64,000 bases of DNA from Reyranella sp. CPCC 100927 (GTDB taxonomy: Bacteria; Pseudomonadota; Alphaproteobacteria; Reyranellales; Reyranellaceae). Shown here piece by piece: positions 36,299 to 44,070 of this stretch. The notes beneath the pieces were generated by a model. It did no database searches. It was given only the letters and a program-made list of their open reading frames with translations, and was not told the DNA's origin. The number at the start of each line of letters is the position of its first letter. Position 1 is the first letter of the stretch. The position numbers and the translations under genes are program-made. Location: the NCBI RefSeq assembly GCF_007859315.1, contig NZ_VOHA01000002.1, positions 62,001 to 126,000 of the forward strand, written 5' to 3'.

Positions 36299-37123
36299 AT
36301 GCCCACGTTGACGCTGCCCACCGGCGCCACGGTCGCGTACGCCGAGACCGGCGGCGGCACCCCCGTGATCCTGGTTCACGGCTCGCCCGGCGAAGGCCGT
36401 TCCTGGGGGCGCGTCGCGCGGCACCTGGGTGACGGGTTGCGCCAACTGACGCCCGACCTGCCGGGTTACGGCCAGTCGACGCCATTGCCGGATGCGACCA
36501 CGCCAGCGGCGCGCACAGCAGCCATGGCGGATGCCGTCAGCGCGGTCATCCGCGCCTGCGATGCGCCGGTCTATCTCTGCGGCCATTCCTACGGCGGCAA
36601 CGTGGCGCTGCATGCCGCCGCCGCAAACGCCGCGATCGTCCGCGGTTGCGTGCTGCTGGAGCCGGTGTTCTTCCGTGCCCTGGCGCTCGCCGGCGACACG
36701 ACGACGCTGCAGGCGGCGACGACCTATTTCAGCGACTACATCGCGCGGGTCCAGGCCGGCGAACCCGAGATCATCCGCCGCATGGTGGATTTCTGGTTCG
36801 GCGATGGCGCCTATGCCCGCCTGCCGCCGCCAGTGCAGCAGTTCCTGGCCGGTGCCGCCGGCAGCAATGCCCGCGATGTCGCGGGCTCGATGGCTGAAGC
36901 CCTGTCGCGCGATGCCCTGGCCACGCTGCGCGCACCGGTCATCGTCGGTTACGGCGGCGCCAGTCCGCCTGTCGTTCCCGCGATTGCCCGCGCACTCGCG
37001 GGCATCCTGCCCAACGCCCGGACCACGACGATCGAGCAGGCAACGCACGGCATGCTGGACAGTCACCCCGAACAGGTCGCCGGCCTGATCCGGCAGCTCT
37101 GCGCCGACGCTACACCAGGTTGA
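36299..37123 (+). CDS. Alpha/beta hydrolase
   Basis: A 274-residue hydrolase. The oxyanion region is VILVHGSPGEGRSW, the nucleophile elbow GHSYGGN (Ser about 97), and the catalytic His lies in EQATHGMLDSH near the end. Esterase, epoxide-hydrolase or lactonase activity are all possible; HGSPG is common in haloalkane/epoxide-like members. GAGGAG before ATG 36299 decides the start. The last 14 bases overlap the convergent VOC gene tail. Confidence 0.85.
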   Translation: MPTLTLPTGATVAYAETGGGTPVILVHGSPGEGRSWGRVARHLGDGLRQLTPDLPGYGQSTPLPDATTPAARTAAMADAVSAVIRACDAPVYLCGHSYGGNVALHAAAANAAIVRGCVLLEPVFFRALALAGDTTTLQAATTYFSDYIARVQAGEPEIIRRMVDFWFGDGAYARLPPPVQQFLAGAAGSNARDVAGSMAEALSRDALATLRAPVIVGYGGASPPVVPAIARALAGILPNARTTTIEQATHGMLDSHPEQVAGLIRQLCADATPG

Positions 37124-37871
37124 TGCGGCAGCCGCACACCTCGACCTGGGTGTCCGAACGTCGCTTGCCGCGCTTCTCCGCCGCCGCCAGTACGCGGCCC
37201 CGGTCGGCCGCCTTCACATCGTAGGCCGACACACCCGGTCCGCGGCCATCCGCGATGGCGACGAAGCGGATCTCGCCGCCGTCGATCGCCAAGCGGTGCG
37301 CCCCACCCGACGTCGTGACCGGACGTGACAGGATGCGTCCCCACAGCGCGGCCGCCTCGACCGGATCGGTGGCCTGGATCTCGACTGCCGCCAGGCCAGC
37401 GGTTACGTCGCTGCGGCGATGCTTGAGCCAGCCTGTGCTGGCGGGCGGCCAGAACAGGGCGGCGTCGGAGTCTGCAGGCGCCACCACCGAATCGATCGAC
37501 AGCAGCACGCCGGCGGTATCGCTGGGGTGGAAGTGCGTATAGCGATAGTCCGGCAGGTTCTTCTGCTCGACGGCGCGGATGCCGAGCCCCGTTACCCGCT
37601 CGCGCTCGGTGATGGCATCGGGCACCTGCAGGATCACCATGTAGCCGCCATCACCGCTGCGGCGGTCGATGTAACGGCCGGCCGACGTGCCTGCCTTCTC
37701 AGGTGCGACGATTTCAAGGAAATCATCGCCGATCGGGCAGACGACGTTGGCGAGGCCCCATTTGCCGACACCCGGATCGCGATAGGCGACATCGATGCCC
37801 AGGATGTCGCACAGCTCGGCACGCGATGCCTCGAGATCGCGCGCGACGAAGACGCATTGGCGCAACCGCAT
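37110..37871 (-). CDS. VOC superfamily protein (glyoxalase-like)
   Basis: A 253-residue two-module VOC protein. The first module runs LRQCVFVARDLEASRAELCDILGI to FLEIVAPE, the metal-ligand pattern with Glu at the end. The second contains AAVEIQATDPVEAAALWGRIL. It resembles methylmalonyl-CoA epimerase/glyoxalase-like proteins annotated only as VOC. ATG 37871 is chosen because GGAGGAAACC precedes it; upstream frame is repeat DNA. Tail-to-tail overlap with the hydrolase. Confidence 0.78.
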   Translation of the reverse strand: MRLRQCVFVARDLEASRAELCDILGIDVAYRDPGVGKWGLANVVCPIGDDFLEIVAPEKAGTSAGRYIDRRSGDGGYMVILQVPDAITERERVTGLGIRAVEQKNLPDYRYTHFHPSDTAGVLLSIDSVVAPADSDAALFWPPASTGWLKHRRSDVTAGLAAVEIQATDPVEAAALWGRILSRPVTTSGGAHRLAIDGGEIRFVAIADGRGPGVSAYDVKAADRGRVLAAAEKRGKRRSDTQVEVCGCRINLV

Positions 37872-37891
37872 GGTTTCCTCCCTTTCTTCAC

Positions 37892-38032
37892 CTCTCCCGC
37901 AAGCGGGAGAGGTCGACGAGCGCGCAGCGCTTGTCGGGTGAGGGCCTAAGGACTCTATACCGCGTACTCGGCCCCTCACCCTCCCATGGCGCCGCGCGCC
38001 ATGGGCCCCTCCCTCTCCCGCTTGCGGGAGAG
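37892..38032. repeat. Palindromic intergenic element, copy 3 (REPIN-like)
   Basis: Ends CTCTCCCGCAAGCGGGAGAG (37892-37911) and CTCTCCCGCTTGCGGGAGAG (38013-38032), with GGGTGAGGGCC, GGCCCCTCACC and a CCCATGG...CCATGGG hairpin inside. Same order and orientation of parts as copy 2. It fills the gap between the VOC and enoyl-CoA hydratase genes. Confidence 0.8.
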
Positions 38033-38039
38033 GGTTTCT

Positions 38040-38834
38040 TCACCGTCCCACGAACACCGGGGCACGCTTCTCCACGAACGCGCGCGCGGCTTCCTTGTGG
38101 TCCTCGGTCTCGCCGGTGCGGATCATGCGCGCCGCCTCGCTGTCGAGCGCCGCCGACAGCGTGCCTTCCTCCGCCACCTTCATGTTGTGCTTCACGTGCC
38201 ACCACGCCACGCGCGGACCAGCCGCCAGCTTCTTGGCGAACGCCATGGCCTCGGCCTGCAGCTTGTCGTCATCGACGACCCAATTGGCCAAGCCCAGCTT
38301 CTCGATCTTCTCGGCGTTCAGGATCTCGGCCGTGAAATAGAGTTCGCGCGCCTTGGCGGTGCCGACCAGCTTGTGCAGGAAGAAGTGCGATCCGAAATCG
38401 CCGGAGAAGCCGACCTTGGCGAACGCCGTCGTCATGCGCGCGCTGCGGGCGGCAAAGCGCATGTCAGCGGCCAGCGCCAGCGACAGGCCGGCGCCGGCGG
38501 CAACGCCATTGACCACGGCGATGGTCGGCTTGGGCATGTCGTGCAGCATTTCCGACACGCGCATGCGGGCGCGCAGGTCGGCGATCTTGGTTTCGTGCGA
38601 TGCGCCTTGCATGCGCCCGCCGGCGGCCATCGCCTTCACGTCGCCACCGGCACAGAACGCTTTCTCCCCGGCGCCGCGCAACACGACGCAGCCGACCTCG
38701 GGATCCTCGGCGCCGCGACGCAGGCCCTTGATCAGCCCGTCCATCATGTTCGCCGACAGTGCGTTCATTGCTTCCGGCCGGTTCATCACCAGCAGCAGCA
38801 CGCCATCTTCCAAAGTCTCGATCAGCTCGGCCAT
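38040..38834 (-). CDS. Enoyl-CoA hydratase/isomerase family protein
   Basis: A 264-residue crotonase-fold enzyme. Oxyanion-hole loops are FCAGGDVKAMAAGG (about 60-73) and NGVAAGAGLSLALAADMRFA (about 108-128). The active-site region AKVGFSGDFGSHFFLHKLVG lacks the usual catalytic Glu pair (E-x-x-L-G), having GDFGS instead, so isomerase or another crotonase activity is as likely as hydration. GGGAGG before ATG 38834 sets the start. Function beyond acyl-CoA chemistry is uncertain. Confidence 0.88.
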   Translation of the reverse strand: MAELIETLEDGVLLLVMNRPEAMNALSANMMDGLIKGLRRGAEDPEVGCVVLRGAGEKAFCAGGDVKAMAAGGRMQGASHETKIADLRARMRVSEMLHDMPKPTIAVVNGVAAGAGLSLALAADMRFAARSARMTTAFAKVGFSGDFGSHFFLHKLVGTAKARELYFTAEILNAEKIEKLGLANWVVDDDKLQAEAMAFAKKLAAGPRVAWWHVKHNMKVAEEGTLSAALDSEAARMIRTGETEDHKEAARAFVEKRAPVFVGR

Positions 38835-39013
38835 CGCGTTTCCTCCCGAGGGGTCCATACGGTGGCCGGCATCGTGCGCCGAAGCGGCGCACGGACGCAA
38901 CCGCAGACCGGCGTCGCGCTGCGAAACACCCGCGTCCGCGCCGACGAACGTGAGCCTGGACTGAGCACGCCGGCAATGTATTGGTGATACCAGCATCACA
39001 CAGGAGTCGTTCG

Positions 39014-40018
39014 ATGCGTGCCATGATCTGCCGCCAGTGGGGGCCACCGGAATCGCTGCGGCTGGAGGATGTCGCGCGCCAGCCGCTGCGGCCGGGCCAA
39101 GTACGCATCGCCGTGCGCGCGGCCGGCGTGAGCTTCGGCACATCGCTGGTGATCGCCGGCAAGTACCAGCGCAAGCCGCCCTTCCCCTTCGCACCCGGCA
39201 CCGAGGTCAGCGGTACGGTGATCGAGACGGCGCCCGACGCCACGACCTTCAAGGTCGGCGACGCCGTCTATGCCGTCCTGGACTGGGGCGGCTTCGCCGA
39301 GGAAGCCGTCGCGTATGAGGTCACCGTCTTCGCCAAGCCGCCCTCGCTCGACTGGGCGCAGGCCGTTCCGCTGTCGACGTCGTATCCCACGGCCGGCGCC
39401 GCCCTGCTGTGGCCGCAGTTCATGGACCTGAAGGCTGGCGAATGGCTGCTGGTGCACGCCGCGGCCGGCGGCGTGGGCATGGCCGCGGTCGAGATCGGCA
39501 AGATCGTCGGCGCACGGGTCATCGCCACGGCCGGCGGTCCTGACAAGTGCGCCTTCGCGCGTGCCCACGGCGCCGATCATGTCATCGACTACCGCGCCGG
39601 CGACTTCCGTGAAGCGGTCCAGCAGATCACCAGCGGCCGTGGCGTCGATGCCGTGTTCGACCCGGTCGGCGGCGATGTCTTCACCCAGTCGCTGCGCTGC
39701 ATGGCGCCGGAAGCCCGGATCTGCCCGATCGGGTTTGCCAGCGGTACCATCCCGTCGATTCCAGCCAACATCCTGCTGGTGAAGAACCTCACCGTGGTCG
39801 GCCTGAATCTCGGCTACTACCTGGGCTGGAGCCCACATGACGCCCGCTTCGAACAGGCGGCCCGCATGGCCGACCTGCACCGGCGCCTGCATGCCGGCGT
39901 CGAAGCCGGGGCATTACGCCCGCACGTCGATCGCACCTTCGCCTTGGAGGACGTGCCCATGGCCTTCCGCGCCCTGCTCGACCGGCAGGTCATGGGCCGC
40001 ATCGTCGTCGCGATGTAA
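39014..40018 (+). CDS. NADPH:quinone oxidoreductase-like MDR protein (zinc-free)
   Basis: A 334-residue medium-chain reductase with no zinc-ligand cysteines. The N-terminal GroES fold includes PFPFAPGTEVSGTVIE; the cofactor loop is VHAAAGGVGMAAVEIGK near 155, and DPVGGDVFTQSLRC follows. It reduces quinones or enones with NADPH. Divergent from the enoyl-CoA hydratase across a 179-base gap in which I see no strong motif. AGGAG before ATG 39014. Confidence 0.88.
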   Translation: MRAMICRQWGPPESLRLEDVARQPLRPGQVRIAVRAAGVSFGTSLVIAGKYQRKPPFPFAPGTEVSGTVIETAPDATTFKVGDAVYAVLDWGGFAEEAVAYEVTVFAKPPSLDWAQAVPLSTSYPTAGAALLWPQFMDLKAGEWLLVHAAAGGVGMAAVEIGKIVGARVIATAGGPDKCAFARAHGADHVIDYRAGDFREAVQQITSGRGVDAVFDPVGGDVFTQSLRCMAPEARICPIGFASGTIPSIPANILLVKNLTVVGLNLGYYLGWSPHDARFEQAARMADLHRRLHAGVEAGALRPHVDRTFALEDVPMAFRALLDRQVMGRIVVAM

Positions 40019-40030
40019 CCGGCAGGCCGC

Positions 40031-40615
40031 CTACGGGCGGCGCAGGGACTGCACGACGGCGCGGGCGATGTCGGCGGGTGAGCGGACACCGCGTCGGTAC
40101 CACGTCGGCGTCCAGTTGAGCGCACCCAGAACATGCAGGCGCAGCAGCTGGCGGTCGACGTCAGGCGGCAGCGGCAGATCGGCGATCAGCACCGTGAAGT
40201 GCTGCTCGTAGGCGTCGCGTCGCGCCACCAGCCGGCGGCGCAGTCGTGCCGGCACGTGCGACAGGTCGGCGGTCAACACCCGGGCAAACGAACTGTCGGC
40301 CAGTAAAGCCTCGAGATGGCCGACGCATGCCGCCTCGAACCGCGGCCATGGCCCGACCGCATCCGCCAGCGCCCGCTCGACCGCGGCGGTCACCTGCCCC
40401 ACGCCCAGGGCATACAGTTCCTCGATCAGGGCGTCCTTGGAGTCGAAGTGATAGTACATCGAGCCGGCCAACATGCCGACCTCGCGTGCAATGTCGCGCA
40501 TCGACGCCGCCTCGAAACCACCATGGGCAAAGTGCCGGGCCGCCGCCATCAGCAGCGCCAGGCGGCGATTTGATCGGGCTGCGGCGGCCGGAGCCGGCGA
40601 ACGCGTGCGGGGCAT
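40031..40615 (-). CDS. TetR-family regulator
   Basis: A 194-residue regulator with HTH RRLALLMAAARHFAHGGFEAASMRDIAREVGMLAGSMYYHFDSKDALIEEL, the AcrR-like form with the YYHF recognition helix. Two conserved Trp/Tyr residues (WTPTWYRRG) lie near the C-terminus. It ends 12 bases from the convergent quinone reductase and is divergent from the P450 gene. A perfect CAAACA-CT-TGTTTG repeat lies in that promoter gap, so it most likely represses the P450 and itself. Confidence 0.88.
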   Translation of the reverse strand: MPRTRSPAPAAAARSNRRLALLMAAARHFAHGGFEAASMRDIAREVGMLAGSMYYHFDSKDALIEELYALGVGQVTAAVERALADAVGPWPRFEAACVGHLEALLADSSFARVLTADLSHVPARLRRRLVARRDAYEQHFTVLIADLPLPPDVDRQLLRLHVLGALNWTPTWYRRGVRSPADIARAVVQSLRRP

Positions 40616-40632
40616 GACGGCATCCTAGCAAA

Positions 40633-40646
40633 CAAACACTTGTTTG
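40633..40646. promoter_or_regulatory. TetR operator CAAACA-CT-TGTTTG
   Basis: A perfect 6+2+6 inverted repeat, 17 bases before the TetR start and about 50 before the P450 start. The same 12-base core AAACACTTGTTT occurs in front of another TetR gene at 54414-54425. Confidence 0.7.
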
Positions 40647-40695
40647 GTAAACAGCGAGACGCTAGCCTGCTGGCCTTCTCCAGACGGTGCCGGCC

Positions 40696-41919
40696 ATGTC
40701 CTACGTTTTCGATCTCGGTAACCCCATTACGACCGCCGATCCCTTCCCCGAGTTCGCCCGGCTGCGGCAGGACGACCCGGCGCACTGGTCGCCGGCCATG
40801 AAGGCATGGATCATCACGCGCTACGACGACGTGCGCCGGGTCACGCTCAACAACCAGCAGATCTCGGCCGATCGCCTGACCCCGTTCTTCAAGGCCAATG
40901 CCGAGTTCCAGCGCGGCGGCATCGAGAACCTGGTGCGCTACCTGAACCACTGGATGGTATTTCGCGATCCGCCCGACCACACCCGCCTGCGACGGCTGTT
41001 CAACAAGGTCTTCACGCCCACCGCGGTCGAGAACCTGAGGCCCAACATCGAGAACATCGTCGGCCTGCTGCTCGACGACATGGCCGCCAAGGCGGCCCGT
41101 GGCGAGACCGTCGACTATATTGCCGACTTCGCCTACCCGCTGCCGGCGACCGTGATCATGGACATGCTGGGCGTGCCGCGCGAGGACCTGCGTGACGTCA
41201 AGGTGTGGTCCGACGATATCGCGCTGTTCATCGGCACCGCGCAGGTCGCCGGCAACAAGTACCTGCGGGCCGAGCAGGGCGCGCGCGCCATGTCGAGCTA
41301 CTTCCGCTCCCTGGTCGAGGCCCGGACCGCGGTGCCGGCCGACGACATGATCAGCAAGCTGGTGCTGGCGCGCGACGCGAACGATGCGCTGACCACGGAT
41401 GAGATCATCGGCACCTGCATCCTGCTGCTGTTCGCCGGCCACGAGACCACGACGAACCTGATCGGCAACGGGTTTTTCTACTGCATGCGCTTTCGCGACC
41501 AGTGGGAACGCCTGCTGGCCGACCCGTCGCTGGCGGCCACCGGGGTCGAGGAGTGGTTGCGCTACGACGGCCCATCGGGCGCTGTGGCGCGCGTCGCGGC
41601 GGCGGATGTCGACATGCATGGCCGCACCATCCGTGCCGGCCAACGCGTCTTTGCTTTCGTCAACGCCGCCAACCGCGATCCCGAAGCCTTTGCCGACGCC
41701 GAGTCGTTCGACTTGTCGCGTGATCCCAATCCCCATCTGACCTTCGGCCACGGCATCCATTTCTGCCTCGGTGCGCCGCTGGCCCGGCTGGAAGCGCGGA
41801 TCGCCGCGGTGCGGCTGGCGGAGCGTTTCCCGCGCATCCATCTGGCGATTGCAGCGCCCGATTGGCACGATTCACTGATCCTGCGCGGCGCCAAAGCGCT
41901 TCCCGTGATGTTGGCGTGA
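40696..41919 (+). CDS. Cytochrome P450
   Basis: A 407-residue soluble bacterial P450. The oxygen-binding helix is AGHETT (247-252), the K-helix E286-x-x-R289, and the heme loop FGHGIHFCLG with the thiolate Cys357. It is a class I monooxygenase needing a ferredoxin and reductase; neither is adjacent. ATG 40696 is preferred to GTG 40687. Control by the divergent TetR is likely. Substrate unknown; GIHFCLGAPLAR is the generic soluble-P450 form. Confidence 0.93.
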   Translation: MSYVFDLGNPITTADPFPEFARLRQDDPAHWSPAMKAWIITRYDDVRRVTLNNQQISADRLTPFFKANAEFQRGGIENLVRYLNHWMVFRDPPDHTRLRRLFNKVFTPTAVENLRPNIENIVGLLLDDMAAKAARGETVDYIADFAYPLPATVIMDMLGVPREDLRDVKVWSDDIALFIGTAQVAGNKYLRAEQGARAMSSYFRSLVEARTAVPADDMISKLVLARDANDALTTDEIIGTCILLLFAGHETTTNLIGNGFFYCMRFRDQWERLLADPSLAATGVEEWLRYDGPSGAVARVAAADVDMHGRTIRAGQRVFAFVNAANRDPEAFADAESFDLSRDPNPHLTFGHGIHFCLGAPLARLEARIAAVRLAERFPRIHLAIAAPDWHDSLILRGAKALPVMLA

Positions 41920-41970
41920 TTTATGCCATCGCTATGTCGGGAAGAATGCGTAAGCGACCGAGTTCGACGT

Positions 41971-41997
41971 TTGAACCTCGCCAGGTCTGCCTATGAT
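41971..41997 (+). promoter_or_regulatory. Candidate sigma-70-type promoter for the TIR-STING gene
   Basis: TTGAAC (41971-41976) and TATGAT (41992-41997) with a 15-base spacer, slightly short of the ideal. GGGAGG (42005-42010) and ATG 42015 follow at once, giving a short leader. Predicted by eye only. Confidence 0.5.
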
Positions 41998-42014
41998 GCG
42001 GCTTGGGAGGACGT

Positions 42015-43010
42015 ATGGACACACCACGCATCGTCATCTTGGCATCGCGGGCTGGCGAAGCGGTCGCAAGCGTTCTGCAGAAGCTGCTGATAGGCAACGG
42101 CCTGGCCAGCACGTATCTCGGATCGACAGAGCCGACCCTCGGCAACGGCCCCATCGACAGCCCTCGTCGCATGTCGCTGCGCAGCGATTTCGGAATCCGC
42201 GTCATTCTGCCGAACGACGTGGACGGCCCGCTATCGACTCGTGACGGCGTCGTCTACGACCTCGGCGTGATGTCCGGCGCGGTGGGCGTCGGCCGCTGCA
42301 TCGCGCTGCTGGTCAATGTCGGGGGCATCAAGCCCGATCTGAGCGGCCTGGCGGGCCTCGTGGTCGACAATGTCACTCTCACTCCCAAGGCTGACATGGT
42401 CGCGCAGTTGCGCCCCTACGCCGGCTTGCTGGCCGATCGGATTCGCGACCTGGACAGCGGCAGTGCCGCTTTTACGATGCGACCGTCTACCGGATTGGCG
42501 GTCCACTATTTTGTCAGTTTCTTGGCACCGGTACTGGAGGCGTTGCGCGCGCGACGCACGGTGGTCGTGGTGGAGCCCGACCGACCCGGCCAACCGCATT
42601 GCACGATCGTCCAGGTGTCTGGGCGCTTGGCGGTGTGCCTTCCCGAGAGTCCGGAACGCGCCACACGCGGCGCCTGGCTGTCGCTGGCCCGCCGGCTCCA
42701 ATTGAAGCGGGTGCAGTTGCGCGTCGGGCCTGAGCGCGAGGACGGCGCGCCGCGCAAGTACGAGATGTGGATCGATCCCGCCGGAGCGCTCTACGACGCA
42801 CCTGCCGCCGTGGTGAGTGCGATGGAAAGCGTCCGCCGCGTCGTTGTCGACAGCACGGGACAGGACCGGCTGCCGGCGCAGACCCATGCCCTGCACAACT
42901 TCAGACGCATGCTCTGGAATCTCGGCAATGAACCCGAGCAGGCCTGGATGCAGGACCGCCTCGATATCCTGAACTGGAACGAGCTGGAGCATCGGGCCAC
43001 CGGTTCCTGA
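42015..43010 (+). CDS. TIR-STING-like cyclic-dinucleotide-sensing effector (orphan)
   Basis: A 331-residue soluble protein that I read as two domains. Residues 1-145 resemble the CAP12/Pycsar-type TIR domain: RIVILASRAGEAVASVL, SDFGIRVILPND, then R76-D77-G78-VVYDLG, GVGRCIALL and LSGLAGL. Residues 156-320 resemble STING: GLAVHYFVSFL aligns with human STING GLAWSYYIGYL, RLAVCLPES with RLYILLPLD, LYDAPAAVVSAM with EYATPLQTLFAM, and QDRLPAQ with EDRLEQA. In CBASS, such proteins bind a cyclic dinucleotide, polymerise and destroy NAD+. Here the TIR catalytic Glu position is Asp82, the ligand-pocket Asp261 is kept, and the Thr usual after it is Ala. No cyclase gene is near. GGAGG before ATG 42015 fixes the start. 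Domain calls are by eye. Confidence 0.7.
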   Translation: MDTPRIVILASRAGEAVASVLQKLLIGNGLASTYLGSTEPTLGNGPIDSPRRMSLRSDFGIRVILPNDVDGPLSTRDGVVYDLGVMSGAVGVGRCIALLVNVGGIKPDLSGLAGLVVDNVTLTPKADMVAQLRPYAGLLADRIRDLDSGSAAFTMRPSTGLAVHYFVSFLAPVLEALRARRTVVVVEPDRPGQPHCTIVQVSGRLAVCLPESPERATRGAWLSLARRLQLKRVQLRVGPEREDGAPRKYEMWIDPAGALYDAPAAVVSAMESVRRVVVDSTGQDRLPAQTHALHNFRRMLWNLGNEPEQAWMQDRLDILNWNELEHRATGS

Positions 43011-43052
43011 GGCCCTGGAAGCGCAGGCCGCTCACCCGCGCATGTTTCGGCG

Positions 43053-43982
43053 CTACGCGCCTCGCGGGCGGAGCGCCCGCGCTCCCTCCAGCGCATCGAG
43101 CAATTGCGCGCGCAGCCACCGGTTGGCCGGATCCTCCTCGGCGTGCGCGTGCCAGTACAGGAACGTATCGAAGCTCGGCATCTTGAGCGGCAGCGGCAGG
43201 ACCTGCGCCGCGGACGACTTGACGAGGATGCGCGCCAGCGGCTCTGTCATGGTGCACAGCAGGTCGGTTTGGCTGACGACACGGGCTGCCGCGAAATAGT
43301 GCTGGCAGCGCAGCCGCACGTGCCGGTGCAGCCCGCGCCGGCTCAGTTCATAATCCTCCAGCGCCTGCCCACGCCGGCGCGAGCTGACCACGATGTGCTC
43401 CTGCGCCAGATAGGTCTCGAGATCGACCTTGCCCTTGACCTGCGGATGGCCGCGCCGGGCGATCACGGCCAGCGGCTGCGGCGCGATCCGCGCACGGTGG
43501 ACGCTGTTGGGTACTGGCAACAGCACGTCGATGGCGACGTCAATGGCACCGGCCGCCAGCTCCATCTCCAGTTCGCGCCGGCTGGATTTCACGACGGCGA
43601 TGTCGATGAACGGCGCGCGCTGCGCGACGACTTTCATCAGCGGCGGCAACACGACGGACTCCAGGACATCGCGCATGCCGATTGTGAAGCGTGTGCGGGC
43701 GGTGGCCGGATCGAACCCGCTGACCCGGCTCAGCGTGGCGCCCAGCCCCTGCAGCGACTGGCGCACCGGCCCGATCATCTGCCGCGCCACCGGCGTGGGC
43801 ACGATCGACTGACCCTGGCGTACGAAGAGCGGATCGTTGACGGCGCTGCGCAGGCGGGACAGCGCGTGGCTGACGGCGGGCTGCGTGAGGTTGAGACGAC
43901 GGCCGGCCGGCGTGACGCCGCCCTCGGCGTAGATCGCCTCGAACACCACGAGAAGGTTGAGGTCGACCCGGGATGGATGCAT
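43053..43982 (-). CDS. LysR-family transcriptional regulator (NodD/LinR type)
   Basis: A 309-residue regulator. HTH: LNLLVVFEAIYAEGGVTPAGRRLNLTQPAVSHALSRLR, with the DLNLL start typical of the NodD/PcpR branch. The effector domain contains FTIGMRDVLESVVLPPL. ATG 43982 has CTGGAG ten bases upstream; ATG 43991 and 44009 are alternatives. Divergent from the acyl-CoA dehydrogenase, across an ATCAA-N9-TTGAT motif, so that enzyme is the likely target. Convergent with the TIR-STING gene. Confidence 0.9.
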   Translation of the reverse strand: MHPSRVDLNLLVVFEAIYAEGGVTPAGRRLNLTQPAVSHALSRLRSAVNDPLFVRQGQSIVPTPVARQMIGPVRQSLQGLGATLSRVSGFDPATARTRFTIGMRDVLESVVLPPLMKVVAQRAPFIDIAVVKSSRRELEMELAAGAIDVAIDVLLPVPNSVHRARIAPQPLAVIARRGHPQVKGKVDLETYLAQEHIVVSSRRRGQALEDYELSRRGLHRHVRLRCQHYFAAARVVSQTDLLCTMTEPLARILVKSSAAQVLPLPLKMPSFDTFLYWHAHAEEDPANRWLRAQLLDALEGARALRPRGA

Positions 43983-44004
43983 GGAATTCATCTCCAGACA
44001 TTCG

Positions 44005-44023
44005 ATCAATTCATTTTTTTGAT
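44005..44023. promoter_or_regulatory. LysR-type box ATCAA-N9-TTGAT
   Basis: An interrupted inverted repeat of the T-N11-A class in the divergent LysR/acyl-CoA dehydrogenase promoter gap, including a run of seven T. Spacing and place are those of a LysR recognition site. Confidence 0.55.
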
Positions 44024-44070
44024 GTTACCGCTTCGCCTATGGTCCCTCAATCGTTGCGAAAGGAACCATC

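Noticed and set aside
42015-43010. The STING-like gene as part of a CBASS operon with the P450 or the LysR gene
   Set aside because: The P450 is separated by a promoter and is linked to a TetR gene, and the LysR gene is convergent. Neither belongs to known CBASS operons.
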